Assembly: GCA_022826725.1 (NCBI GenBank)
Contig: JAJDUF010000013.1
Location: 1-64,000 of the forward strand
DNA: 64,000 nucleotides
DNA from: Chloroflexota bacterium
GTDB lineage: Bacteria > Chloroflexota > UBA11872 > UBA12225 > JAJDUF01
Reading direction: 5' to 3'
Shown here: positions 17,385-25,604 of the stretch, piece after piece
Position numbering within the stretch: the first letter of the stretch is position 1
How the letters are laid out: each line of letters begins with the position of its first letter
Program-made: the position numbers and the translations under genes
The notes under the pieces: generated by a model
Told to the model about the DNA's origin: nothing
The model's input: only the letters and a program-made list of their open reading frames with translations
Database searches by the model: none

Positions 17385-18458
17385 TCAATGATCTCCGCCG
17401 ACGCGAACGACCGCACCGCGCTCCGCAGCGAGGTGCGCCGCATAGGTCAGCTCGAACGTCCGCAGGCCGTCGGCAAAATCCGACTGGATACCGGACGTAT
17501 CGCCGGTCTGGACGGCGTGGACGAACGCCTCATTCATCAGCCGATTGGGGTTCTGATCAAGGACGTACTGCTGGGCCTCCTCACCGGCGAACAGCACCTC
17601 GCTCCGCTCCGTCCCGATCTCCGCAACCACCCCGCGGCCGACGATCTGCAGGCTCACCGTCCAGGTAGCCATACTGTTGGGCCGCGCCTGTCCGCTCTCC
17701 AGCGCACAGGTGTTCGCAATCACGCCCACCGCCCCGGACTCAAAGCGCACCGTCGCGGCGTTCACGTCGGCAATGTCCAGGTCCGGCACGTCCGTCAGCA
17801 GCACCGTGTTGGCCGCCGCGTATACGTGCTCGGCCTCGCCGGCAAAGAGGCGCATCAGATCAACGCCGTGCGTGTGCTGCTCGATGAGCATACCGCCGGA
17901 GCGTTCCTGCACTCGCCACCACGACCCGCCCGGCAGGCCGCCGACGCGCATCGCCACCACCAAGCCGAGCGGCACACCGGCCAGCGCCGCCCGCGCTTGC
18001 TGGATCGCCGAGCTGTAGCGCGATTGGTAGCCGACGCTACTGACGACCCCGGCCTCGGCAACGTGCGCGGCGATCTCCCGCCCGACGGTGCTGTTCACCG
18101 CGACCGGCTTCTCGACAAAGATCGCCTTACCGGCGTCCAGGATGGCGTGATCTATGTCGCCATGCGCGAACGGCGGCAGCGAGACGTACACGGCATCCAG
18201 GTCCACGGCGGCGAGCATATCCCGCACGTCGGTAAACGTCCGCGGCGCCTGCTCCCGGACTAGGCTCGTGCCCGGCGCGTCCGGCTGGCGCTCCAGCAGC
18301 TGCTCGATGGCCCAGTGACACCGCGCCTCGTCAATATCACAGAGCGCGCTTATGCGGGCCGCCGGGATATGCACCAAATCCACCAGCTCGGCCACCGTCC
18401 GCCCGCCCGTACCGACAAAGCCCAGCCGCACCGGGCGCTCACTCCCTGCCGTTGTCAT
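17385..18458 (-). CDS. Gfo/Idh/MocA family oxidoreductase
   Basis: The ~357-residue protein has an N-terminal Rossmann domain starting RLGFVGTGGRTVAEL. The EKP motif (FVEKPVAVNSTVG, about 121-133) follows; its Lys is the usual catalytic or cofactor-contact residue. A C-terminal alpha/beta dimerisation domain comes last. Members oxidise or reduce sugars and inositols with NAD(P)+. ATG 18458 was chosen because AAGGAG lies seven bases upstream; the frame stays open to 18494. A second, non-identical family member lies just upstream on the same strand, suggesting a small carbohydrate-catabolic unit. Confidence 0.88.
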   Translation of the reverse strand: MTTAGSERPVRLGFVGTGGRTVAELVDLVHIPAARISALCDIDEARCHWAIEQLLERQPDAPGTSLVREQAPRTFTDVRDMLAAVDLDAVYVSLPPFAHGDIDHAILDAGKAIFVEKPVAVNSTVGREIAAHVAEAGVVSSVGYQSRYSSAIQQARAALAGVPLGLVVAMRVGGLPGGSWWRVQERSGGMLIEQHTHGVDLMRLFAGEAEHVYAAANTVLLTDVPDLDIADVNAATVRFESGAVGVIANTCALESGQARPNSMATWTVSLQIVGRGVVAEIGTERSEVLFAGEEAQQYVLDQNPNRLMNEAFVHAVQTGDTSGIQSDFADGLRTFELTYAAHLAAERGAVVRVGGDH

Positions 18459-18551
18459 TACTCTGCTCCTTAGCCAGGATCGCTCCGACGACACGCCGGA
18501 ACGGCACTATCCTATTTCGCCATCAGGGATGGTGCAAGCCGGCGTCCCGCC

Positions 18552-19754
18552 TCATATCTGCCAGCGCTCGTTGATCGGCCGTTGGTAGGCGTCAATCCGT
18601 CCGTCAATGACCTCGGCCACTCGGACTGCCTGACCCGCCGCGTTGGACTCGTAGATGGCATTGGCTATCGCCTTGGCTCGCAGGCCATCCGTCCCGGTCA
18701 CTTCCGGTGGCCGATCATCGCGCACGGCAGTCAGGAAATCGTACACCTCCAGCGCAAAGCCGTCGGTCAGGCCGTGGGGGAAGAGGCGCGCCCGGCCGGC
18801 GGCGCCCAGCTCCGCGAGGTGTTCCTGGTGCAGATCGGCGAGCGAGAGCGCCGTGCCGTCGGCCAGCTGCACCATCGCCGTCAAGCGCGGGCCGTGGTAA
18901 ATGTCGCCCGGATCAACCAGCGCACCCTCGCTGCCGTAATAGACAACGGTATTGAGCCGGTGTCCGGGCCAGGCAGCGCCGTAGCTCCAGAGACCGGACA
19001 TGCCGCTGGCAAAGTGCAACTGCGCGACAAACGTATCTTCCCGATCATCGTGGACCACCGCGTCGTCCCGCCGCACCGGGCGCGGCCGCCACTGCTCGAC
19101 GCGGCCATAGACCTGCTCCACGTCACCGAACAGGTAGCGGATCGTGTCGCAGAAGTGGGCGCCGCTATCCAGGACCTGCCCACCGCCACCAAGCAGACAA
19201 TCATCGCGCCACACCCACGGCGGGAGCTCCGCCTCATCCGCCGTCGGGCGCTGCGGCGGGCGAGTCTCTTGCACAAAGAAGCTCTGCATCGTCCCGAGGA
19301 GCTGCCGCTCGTGAATGAGCCAGTGGGCGGTGCGTGGGCCTGGCTCTCGGCGGACGTTCTCGGCGGTCGCCAGCTGGCGCCCGGCACGGGTTGCGGCGTC
19401 AATGAGCCGGCGAGTGGCCTTGACGGTGATGCCGATGGGCTTTTCGACCTGCACGTGGAGACCGGCTTCCAGGCAGGCAATACCGAGCCGGTGGTGCAGG
19501 AAGTGCGGCGCGCAAATGTCCGCCGCGTCGCAGTCGGTCGCTGCCAGCAAGTCGGCCACGTCGCCAAAGACGGCCGGCGCCCGCTCCTGCCACTCCGATG
19601 CGTCTGCGGCCACCTTCTGCGCCGCTACGAGGTTCGCGTCACAGACGGCGACCAGTTCGAACAGCTCCGGCTCCGCCGCGCGGATCGCTGCATAGCCCCG
19701 CAGGTGCGCGCGCGCGATCCCGCCGCAGCCGATCAGTGCCAGCCTTACGGTCAT
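18552..19754 (-). CDS. Gfo/Idh/MocA family oxidoreductase
   Basis: The 400-residue protein starts with VRLALIGCGGIARAHLRGYAAI, a clear NAD(P)-binding Rossmann motif. It has the VEKPIGITVKATRRLIDAA segment with the family EKP (about 118-120), and a C-terminal sheet domain with GGGGQVLDSGAHFCDTIRYLFG (about 193-214) containing conserved Asp/His of the active site. It likely oxidises a sugar or polyol. About 93 bases separate it from the downstream family member on the same strand. The two differ strongly in sequence, so they are not a recent duplication. Confidence 0.88.
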   Translation of the reverse strand: MTVRLALIGCGGIARAHLRGYAAIRAAEPELFELVAVCDANLVAAQKVAADASEWQERAPAVFGDVADLLAATDCDAADICAPHFLHHRLGIACLEAGLHVQVEKPIGITVKATRRLIDAATRAGRQLATAENVRREPGPRTAHWLIHERQLLGTMQSFFVQETRPPQRPTADEAELPPWVWRDDCLLGGGGQVLDSGAHFCDTIRYLFGDVEQVYGRVEQWRPRPVRRDDAVVHDDREDTFVAQLHFASGMSGLWSYGAAWPGHRLNTVVYYGSEGALVDPGDIYHGPRLTAMVQLADGTALSLADLHQEHLAELGAAGRARLFPHGLTDGFALEVYDFLTAVRDDRPPEVTGTDGLRAKAIANAIYESNAAGQAVRVAEVIDGRIDAYQRPINERWQI

Positions 19755-19964
19755 GCGGTACTCCTATCGTCGCCAGCTTGTATGGCCCCATACCCTGCTC
19801 AGAGGTCGGACAAGCCGGCACGTCAGAAGTAAATCAGCCCGCCGGTACTCCTGTCGAAGCGAACCTACACAAGGATGAAATGGGGTCGCGGCATCGTGGT
19901 TGGCGAAAGCTACACGACATAGGCAACAACAGCCGCGATGAGAGCCAGTGATACGAGCACAGAC

Positions 19965-20393
19965 TCACGCTTCATCCCGGATGATCTGCTTGGCGAGAGA
20001 GACAGCCTCCTCGGCTATAGTGAGTGCTCGCCGTGCGTCATCCTCAGCAAACAGTTCCCAGGGAGTGCGTCCGCCTGCTTCATCGCCATAGTCGCTCTGA
20101 ACATGTACTTCAGGGCCAAGCTGCTCCGCGCAGTCGGCAAGCTGCCGTACCCGCTCCTGCGCGGCGCTCGCAAACACACCCCGCGACAACTCCTCCCGAA
20201 GCAATGCTGCCGGATTGTGGGTGCGGCCTACAGGTCCAGGCAGTGCCAGCACCGCTTTCGCTGCATTCTCGGTGGCCAACTGGCTGTTATCAACGGACGA
20301 CCGCCACCGCTGGAGGACCACATCCTGGCGGGCCTCGGCCAGAAATCCGGCGGCGAGCCGCAGCCGGTAGCCTACCTCGTCAGGAGCAAGCAC
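19965..20393 (-). CDS. HEPN domain protein, probable partner of the MNT nucleotidyltransferase
   Basis: The 142-residue, all-helical protein has the HEPN layout: AAGFLAEARQDVVLQRW, NSQLATENAAKAVLAL, and a C-terminal EDDARRALTIAEEAVSLAKQII helix. In HEPN/MNT modules the HEPN protein is often an RNase toxin and the MNT protein an antitoxin that AMPylates it. I do not see a clean Rx4-6H RNase motif: the usual sRYPD-like spot reads QSDYGD. RNase activity is therefore doubtful. Its start overlaps the end of the MNT gene by 14 bases, so the two are translationally coupled. Confidence 0.7.
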   Translation of the reverse strand: MLAPDEVGYRLRLAAGFLAEARQDVVLQRWRSSVDNSQLATENAAKAVLALPGPVGRTHNPAALLREELSRGVFASAAQERVRQLADCAEQLGPEVHVQSDYGDEAGGRTPWELFAEDDARRALTIAEEAVSLAKQIIRDEA

Positions 20394-20877
20394 CGTCTTC
20401 AGACTCCCAGGTCAAGCGCCAAGGCCGGGATGGTGACCGGCGCCAGCGCCACAGATCGCCGGCCGGTCGGCGCTCGCGGTAGAGGCCATGACGCTGCATC
20501 AGACGGCGCAGCAGCGCCAGCCGCGCGGTCGCATATCCCCGTGGATCGTAAAGCACCTGCCCATCGAGCGCGATGTCGAGATACAAAGACGGCACACGCG
20601 CCTCGAATTCCGTAGGGGTTTTGGCCTGGAGTGATACCCTGCCGCCGGAAGTGGCGGGAAGCCACCGCCGCATGAAGAGATGGCGGTCTAACGGCTTGTC
20701 CGGCAGCTCCTCGGCAATGACAAGCAGGTCCCAATCACTGTGCTCCGTCGCCTCCCCACGCGCCTGGGAGCCAAACAGAACTACGGCAATCAGCCGATCA
20801 CCCAACGCACGCCGCAGCGCCGATAGAGCTTCCACGGCCACGGTACGGTCAACTGCGCTCTCTCCGGCTGCTATCAC
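20380..20877 (-). CDS. MNT-type minimal nucleotidyltransferase
   Basis: The protein has the polymerase-beta nucleotidyltransferase signature: VVLFGSQARGEATEHSDWDLL, with GSxARG and the D-x-D metal ligands. The rest is a small C-terminal region typical of MNT proteins paired with HEPN partners. Such proteins transfer AMP or another nucleotide to a protein or RNA target. GTG 20877 is the best start, with GAGGTGG six bases upstream; the frame is open to 20967 but that extension is basic and unconserved. Length ~165. The HEPN gene follows with overlap, and tRNA-Gln is about 170 bases upstream. Confidence 0.8.
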   Translation of the reverse strand: MIAAGESAVDRTVAVEALSALRRALGDRLIAVVLFGSQARGEATEHSDWDLLVIAEELPDKPLDRHLFMRRWLPATSGGRVSLQAKTPTEFEARVPSLYLDIALDGQVLYDPRGYATARLALLRRLMQRHGLYRERRPAGDLWRWRRSPSRPWRLTWESEDGACS

Positions 20878-21048
20878 GCCGGCCACCTCAGACTCCGGGT
20901 AACGCCACCTATTACCGTTCCCAGGTGCGGTTGAACGCACCTGGCTTGCTCTGGCAGCGCCCGCCATCCCTTAAAGTACCATTCGATGGAGCGGCCATAA
21001 GTAGCCGTACAGGGCGAGAGGCACGACCTGGCATGGAGGGGGGATGGG

Positions 21049-21119
21049 CTGCCGAGCAGGGACTCGAACCCCAATTACCTGATCCAGAGTCAGGCGTCTT
21101 ACCATTAGACGACTCGGCA
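21049..21119 (-). tRNA. tRNA-Gln(CTG)
   Basis: On the minus strand a full cloverleaf can be drawn. The acceptor arm is TGCCGAG/CTCGGCA. The D-arm is around GTCTAATGGTAAGAC. The anticodon arm is CCTGA/TCAGG with loop CTCTGGA (anticodon CTG). The T-arm is around GGGGTTCGAGTCCC. The discriminator base is G. The 3' CCA is not encoded. A short acceptor-distal gap and a minimal variable loop give 71 bases. Confidence 0.93.
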
Positions 21120-21194
21120 ATGGCAAGCACGTTGGTGATACGTACTACCCTCAAGTATGCCGCTTCATACTCTCGGGCGCAAGCCGCCAGCCAG

Positions 21195-21293
21195 GGCAAC
21201 CCTGGTGGTTGCCCCCGTTCCCCGGCCGCAGCGGGGCTGGGAATTGTCAAGGGTAGGATTCCCACCTGCGCCGGAATGACGGACGGCGCAGGC
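21195..21293. repeat. Intergenic repeat modules (copy h)
   Basis: Downstream of the MNT/tRNA region lie a GGCAACCCTGGTGGTTGCC hairpin (about 21198-21216), a CCCCGGCCGCAGCGGGG module, and a decayed form of the GGATTCCCGC...GGAATGACGG hairpin (about 21257-21288). The same families appear in copies a and f. No gene is visible here. Confidence 0.5.
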
Positions 21294-21305
21294 TGAGTGT
21301 CCGGG

Positions 21306-21360
21306 TGACAGGCCAAAGCCGCACGGATAATGCCAGGTGTGGTGCGGCTTTGGCCTGTCA
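21306..21360. repeat. Perfect 19-bp inverted repeat with 17-base loop
   Basis: TGACAGGCCAAAGCCGCAC at 21306-21324 is followed after 17 bases by its exact reverse complement at 21342-21360. As RNA this makes a very stable hairpin in either direction, but no T-tract follows, so it is not a standard terminator. It lies between tRNA-Gln and the small membrane protein gene, about 90 bases before that gene's start. It could be a regulatory hairpin or a mobile-element remnant. Confidence 0.8.
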
Positions 21361-21449
21361 GGAGGTGAGGCACGGCCAATGGGGTGGTAGACTCGGATAC
21401 ACGGTGTGGTCCGGGGGCGATCGTGCTCCCCGGAGGGAGAGCGAGGCTG

Positions 21450-21941
21450 ATGCCACTGGCGAGTGAAGAGCACGTACCCAAGCCGCTTACCTACGCCCTC
21501 ATGTATCACGTGGTCTGGGCACTGCTGTTTGGGGCCAGCGGGTTGGGGCTGGCGATCCTCTTCTTGGTCGCCGGGCACTCGTGGCAGCGGTCGTTGCTGC
21601 CGCCGGCCGGCTTGATCGCTTTCGCGCTGCTTTCCGGCCTCGGTGTACTCGCGCTGTACGTGGTGCGCGTGCAGCTAATGACCGAGAACGTCGAGCAACG
21701 GACGGCCTACCGCCTCTCGCAGTGGTCCAACCGCGCGGTGCTCGTCTTTGCCCCGGCCTTCCTGCTGCTGTTTCGGTTTGCGCTCGAACCGCTCGCCCGC
21801 ACGGTGCTGGGCGTCAGTGAATGGCCGGTGACGGCGGCCATTGCCTCGGCTGCGCTGCAAGTCGAGGTCGCCGTGTGGTGGCTCTCGCACCTGCTGAGTA
21901 TGTCGCAGGTGGCCCGCGCCCGGAAACGCGCCGGACTCTAG
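21450..21941 (+). CDS. Predicted integral membrane protein, unknown function
   Basis: The ~163-residue protein has about four membrane segments: YALMYHVVWALLFGASGLGL (about 14-33), PAGLIAFALLSGLGVLALYV (about 50-70), AVLVFAPAFLLLFRFAL (about 95-112) and AAIASAALQVEVAVWWLSHL (about 130-149). It ends in a basic cytoplasmic tail (ARARKRAGL). I do not recognise a family. ATG 21450 has a nearby GAGG and gives a sensible N-terminus; the frame is open to 21384. It precedes the c-di-AMP receptor pair on the same strand, but a 143-base gap with a possible promoter separates them. Confidence 0.7.
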   Translation: MPLASEEHVPKPLTYALMYHVVWALLFGASGLGLAILFLVAGHSWQRSLLPPAGLIAFALLSGLGVLALYVVRVQLMTENVEQRTAYRLSQWSNRAVLVFAPAFLLLFRFALEPLARTVLGVSEWPVTAAIASAALQVEVAVWWLSHLLSMSQVARARKRAGL

Positions 21942-22084
21942 GCCCTGTGGACAGTGTTCCCGGCTTGGTCGAGCGATGCGGGAACATCCCGGCCGCCGGT
22001 CCTGGGCAAAACGTTTAATGTACAATCAAGCTGGGTGACGGAAGAGGCCCGGACACGAGCGGTAAGCAGTAAATAGGAAGAAGC

Positions 22085-22450
22085 GTGGATACCCCGAAAG
22101 ATTCGCCGACGACGCCGGAGCCGATGCAGCTCATCGTGGCCATTGTCCAGGATGAAGATGCCGGTCTGGCGACGGATGCGCTGACCACGGCCGGATTCCG
22201 GGTCACCCGCATCAACACCCTGGGCGGATTCCTACGCAAGGGGAACGCGACACTGGCGATTGCCACCGAACCGTCGCAAGTGCAGCGCGCGCTCTTGCTG
22301 ATCCGCGACAACTGCGAGCGGCGCTCCGAGTTCTTTGTGCCGACGGCACCCGGCGAGATCGGTGAGCCGTATCCACTGGAACCCATTCCCGTGCAGGTCG
22401 GCGGCGCCACGATCTTCGTGCTTGATATCGAACGATTCGAACGGCTCTAG
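22085..22450 (+). CDS. darA: PII-like cyclic-di-AMP receptor, DarA/PstA family
   Basis: The 121-residue protein matches DarA/PstA along its length. It has LIVAIVQDEDAGLATDAL, the FRVTRINTLGGFLRKGN block with the GGFL(K/R)xGN signature (about 48-54), ALLLIRDNCERR, and the ending PVQVGGATIFVLDIERF. These PII-like trimers bind c-di-AMP between subunits; the output in Gram-positives is poorly known. GTG 22085 has AGGAAG upstream. A diverged paralogue follows six bases downstream. The c-di-AMP synthase cdaA is elsewhere in this window. Here the family is identified by sequence and the ligand is known only from relatives. Confidence 0.88.
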   Translation: MDTPKDSPTTPEPMQLIVAIVQDEDAGLATDALTTAGFRVTRINTLGGFLRKGNATLAIATEPSQVQRALLLIRDNCERRSEFFVPTAPGEIGEPYPLEPIPVQVGGATIFVLDIERFERL

Positions 22451-22456
22451 CGCGCC

Positions 22457-22762
22457 GTGAACACAGGTCATGAGCAACCGATGAAACTGATTTGGGCTAT
22501 CGTGCAGAACAACGACGCCGGGCGGGCTATTGAAGCGCTCGTCGAGCAGGGACACCGAGTCACGCGCATCAATACCGTCGGCGGGTTCCTGCGGCGCGGC
22601 AACGTGTCTCTCTTGGTCGGCGTCGAACCGGAGCAAGTGGGCCCGGCAATCGAGACGCTGCGCGCCGTCTGCAAGACGCAAGAGGCGAATGATCGGATGC
22701 CCTTGGACGGTGCTCGCGGCGTGGTCTTCGTGCTCAATGCGGATAATTTCCTGCACGCCTAA
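22457..22762 (+). CDS. Second DarA/PstA-like PII-type protein, shortened loop
   Basis: The 101-residue protein is a tandem paralogue of the preceding gene: LIWAIVQNNDAGRAIEAL, then HRVTRINTVGGFLRRGN with the same GGFLRxGN signature, then a conserved strand at the end (GVVFVLNADNF). It lacks the PYP...PVQVGGAT segment present in the first copy, so the loop that closes over c-di-AMP in DarA is missing or very short. GTG 22457 is six bases after the first gene's stop; ATG 22481 is an alternative start that begins exactly at the conserved MKLIW. The two genes are surely co-transcribed. It may have lost or changed ligand binding. Confidence 0.8.
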   Translation: MNTGHEQPMKLIWAIVQNNDAGRAIEALVEQGHRVTRINTVGGFLRRGNVSLLVGVEPEQVGPAIETLRAVCKTQEANDRMPLDGARGVVFVLNADNFLHA

Positions 22763-22776
22763 CGCAGTCTTGCCCC

Positions 22777-23934
22777 CTAGCCTGATCTCCGAGCAATCTC
22801 CCGCTCGAACAGTTCCAGATAGGCGTCGGCGGTACGTTCAGGGTCGAACAGCGTCTCGACCTCCGGTTGCGGTCGCATATAGCGTTGAGGGTGTGCCAGC
22901 ACCCGCTCCAAGCCCTCGCACAGCGCAGCGGCCGAACCCGGTTCCACGACCTCACCCATGCCGGTCATCTTGATCGGCTGCCGCACGCCAGGCAGGTTGC
23001 TCGCGACCACGGGCGTACCGCAGAGCATTGCTTCCGCTTGGACCAGCCCAAATGACTCGGTAGAGTTGAGACTCGGCACGACGATGACATCACACACGCG
23101 GTAAAAGACCGACAACCGGCTTTGGTCCAGCTGACCGCGGAACTGCCAGCGCGAGCCTAGCTCGGCAATCGGCTCCCGCAGGCGCTGCCAATAGGTTTCC
23201 TCGCCGAGGACACTGCCGTATGGTCCGGCGAACAGCACCTTGGCGTGGGGAAACCACTCCAACAAGCGCGGCATGGCCTGCACGAGGTATTCCACACCCT
23301 TTTCGGTAGCGAATCGCGCCGCCATGCCGATAACCGGCCGGCCGTCAGCACACACCTCGGCCTGGAACGCGGCCACGTCCGCCGCTGGGGGCGCCGGCAT
23401 GACGACGGGCGGGGAAATGACCTCCAGCTTGTCTGCAAAGCGCGAGAGCAAGCGCGAATGGATAGCGTAGTCGCGGGTGTAGGCGACGATCCTATCGGCG
23501 AGGCGAGCACCGGCGTAATGCGCCATGAAGATCGCCTGCTCGAGGATGGCACTGACCGGGCTGCGCGGCAGCGTCAGGTCACAATGGTAGGTCAAAATGA
23601 CCGGCTTGTTCTGCCGGTGGCCCCGGATGGTCAGCCCGGCAGCGTCCACGTTGGGGAGGTGGATGCTCAACACATCGTGCTCACGGAGCAGCCTGCTGGC
23701 CGTGGAGCCAAGCGCGAAGGAGATCACCCCCTTGTTGATCCGCAGCGCCACCGGTACGCGCACGATACGCACGCCGTCCGACCATTCCTCGCGCGGCAGC
23801 TTTGCATCGTGCTGCGTTGCGAGCACGGTCACGGTATGGCCGCGCCGGGCCAGGGTCATGGCCAGACGCTCCACGTAGATGGTGAGTCCGCTCATGTGGG
23901 GCCGGTAGTAGTACAGCGCGAGCAGAATCCTCAT
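22777..23934 (-). CDS. Glycosyltransferase family 4 (GT-B fold)
   Basis: The 385-residue protein has the GT4 two-domain layout. The N-terminal half begins MRILLALYYYRPHMSGLTIYVERLA (about 1-25) and binds the acceptor. The C-terminal half has IGMAARFATEKGVEYLVQAM and VVPSLNSTESFGLVQAEAMLCGTPVVAS, with the E-x7-E donor-binding pair (ESFGLVQAE). It transfers a sugar from a nucleotide donor, most likely to a lipid-linked or surface glycan at the inner membrane. Convergent with the DarA pair. The substrate cannot be deduced. Confidence 0.85.
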   Translation of the reverse strand: MRILLALYYYRPHMSGLTIYVERLAMTLARRGHTVTVLATQHDAKLPREEWSDGVRIVRVPVALRINKGVISFALGSTASRLLREHDVLSIHLPNVDAAGLTIRGHRQNKPVILTYHCDLTLPRSPVSAILEQAIFMAHYAGARLADRIVAYTRDYAIHSRLLSRFADKLEVISPPVVMPAPPAADVAAFQAEVCADGRPVIGMAARFATEKGVEYLVQAMPRLLEWFPHAKVLFAGPYGSVLGEETYWQRLREPIAELGSRWQFRGQLDQSRLSVFYRVCDVIVVPSLNSTESFGLVQAEAMLCGTPVVASNLPGVRQPIKMTGMGEVVEPGSAAALCEGLERVLAHPQRYMRPQPEVETLFDPERTADAYLELFEREIARRSG

Positions 23935-23994
23935 CGAGCGTGGTCTCCCGGCACCACCTTTGCGCTCATCGGATGGGACGGATCGAGCGCCTCA

Positions 23995-25365
23995 TTAGTA
24001 GATTTCCAGGTAACGATCTATTTCCCACTCCGTTACCTGCTGCCGATACTCGCTGTGCTCTTGCCGCTTGGCCTGCATGAACCGCTCGAAGACGTGGACG
24101 CCCAGCGCCTCTTGCGCCAGACCGGAAACAGCCAATGCGTCGAGGGCATCGCCGAGGGAGCCGGGGAGCTGCTCGACCTGCTCCCGCTGGAGCCGGAGTG
24201 GGTCGAATTCGTACAGGTTTTCCTCCAGGGGGAGCGGCGGCTCCAGCTCGCGCCGAATACCGTCCAGACCCGCGTGCAGCATCACTGCGAACGCGAGGTA
24301 CGGATTGCAGCTCGGATCGGGACACCGTAGCTCGATGCGGCTGCTCTGGGGCCGGTTGGGGATGAGCTTAGGAACGCGGATCAGCGCGGAGCGATTGGTG
24401 TGCGCCCAGCTGACGTAGACCGGTGCCTCGTAGCCCGGTACTAGGCGCTTGTACGAGTTGACCAGCGGCGCCAGCACCGCGCAGATGCCACGGGCATGTG
24501 CCAAGATACCGGCGGTGAAGTGGCGCGCCAGGTCGGAGAGACCATACGGTCCGGCCGGGTCGGCGAACAGGTTCTCGCCGGTATGGATGTCCGCGAGGCT
24601 CTGATGCGTATGCATCCCCGATCCGTTGATGCCAAACCGCGGCTTGGGCATGAACGTGGCATAGAGGCCCGCCTGGCGGGCGATGGCCTTCAGCGTGTAC
24701 CGGAACGTAACCGTGTGGTCGGCCGTCCGCAGTGCATTGTCGTACTGGAAGTCGATCTCGTGCTGGCCGGTAGCCACTTCGTGGTGGGCTGCCTCCACCT
24801 TCATCCCCATCGCCTCCAGCGCGACCACCATGTCGCGCCGGACCTGCGCCGCGAGGTCCGTGGAGAGGTCGAAATAGCCGCCCTCGTCGTGGGGCATGGT
24901 GAGCACGTCGCCTGCTTCATCCACCTGCAGCAGGAAGAACTCCAGCTCCGGCCCGGTATTGAAGACAAAGCCCATGTCGGCCGCGGCCGATATCGCCCGG
25001 CGCAGGACGTACCGCGGATCGCCGGGGAAAGGATTGCCTTCGGGCGTGTACACGTCGCAGATCAAGCGAGCGGTCTTCTCATTGCCGCTCTCCCATGGCA
25101 CGATGGCGAACGTCGTCGGGTCCGGGTCGAGGTACATATCGCTCTCGGCGATCCGCGCAAAGCCCTCAATGGAGCTACCGTCGAACCAGGTGCCGTGATC
25201 GAACGCATCGGGCAAGCGATGGGTCGGAATCGTCACGCTCTTGACAATGCCAACGATGTCGGTGAACTGGAGGTTGATAAAGCGGACCTGCTCCCGCTCG
25301 CACTGCTCCAGGACGTGCTCCTGTCGCTCGGCGCGGGAGGACGAGCCTATCGTGTCGGTGGTCAT
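23995..25365 (-). CDS. glnA: Glutamine synthetase, type I
   Basis: The ~456-residue protein has the GSI landmarks: FDGSSIEGFARIAESDMYL (about 61-79), GPELEFFLLQ, ATGQHEIDFQYD, PRFGINGSGMHTHQSL near the ATP site, and the RxSALIRVPKL-type segment (NRSALIRVPKLIPNRPQSSRIELR). It makes glutamine from glutamate, ammonia and ATP as a dodecamer. ATG 25365 begins the conserved fold; the open frame to 25671 runs through repeat d. The NLYEFDP tail has the same place as the NLY adenylylation site of some GSI proteins, but regulation by adenylylation is not certain. It is divergent from tgt. Confidence 0.95.
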   Translation of the reverse strand: MTTDTIGSSSRAERQEHVLEQCEREQVRFINLQFTDIVGIVKSVTIPTHRLPDAFDHGTWFDGSSIEGFARIAESDMYLDPDPTTFAIVPWESGNEKTARLICDVYTPEGNPFPGDPRYVLRRAISAAADMGFVFNTGPELEFFLLQVDEAGDVLTMPHDEGGYFDLSTDLAAQVRRDMVVALEAMGMKVEAAHHEVATGQHEIDFQYDNALRTADHTVTFRYTLKAIARQAGLYATFMPKPRFGINGSGMHTHQSLADIHTGENLFADPAGPYGLSDLARHFTAGILAHARGICAVLAPLVNSYKRLVPGYEAPVYVSWAHTNRSALIRVPKLIPNRPQSSRIELRCPDPSCNPYLAFAVMLHAGLDGIRRELEPPLPLEENLYEFDPLRLQREQVEQLPGSLGDALDALAVSGLAQEALGVHVFERFMQAKRQEHSEYRQQVTEWEIDRYLEIY

Positions 25366-25470
25366 GCTGCAAATGCTCCCGATTTCCGCGGCACGCGGCG
25401 CAGGATACCACACCTGACCGCCGGGTCGGCAGTATGGCCGCGGACCATGCAGTATCATGCTGGTCAGCGC

Positions 25471-25588
25471 CGGCCTCCCTATGGTCCCCCCGCTGCGGCG
25501 GGGGGACGGGCACAGGGAGCGGCTGCGGCGGGAGGGACGGCGGCTCCCTCCCCCGTCGGGACGGGGGAGGGCCAGGGTGGGGGGCAGG
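25471..25588. repeat. Composite GC-rich palindromic intergenic repeat (copy d)
   Basis: In the glnA-tgt divergent gap there is GGCCTCCCTATGGTCCCCC leading into the nearly perfect 24-base palindrome at 25484-25507. Next come CCCTCCCCCGTCGGGACGGGGG and GGGCCAGGGTGGGG. The module order is reversed relative to copies e and g. The promoters of the two genes must lie around or inside it. Confidence 0.7.
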
Positions 25589-25604
25589 AACGCACTGAGA
25601 ACAG

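Noticed and set aside
22019-22026. TGTACAAT as a promoter -10 for the DarA pair
   Set aside because: No fitting -35 and the TG is not spaced as in an extended -10; kept only as a possibility.
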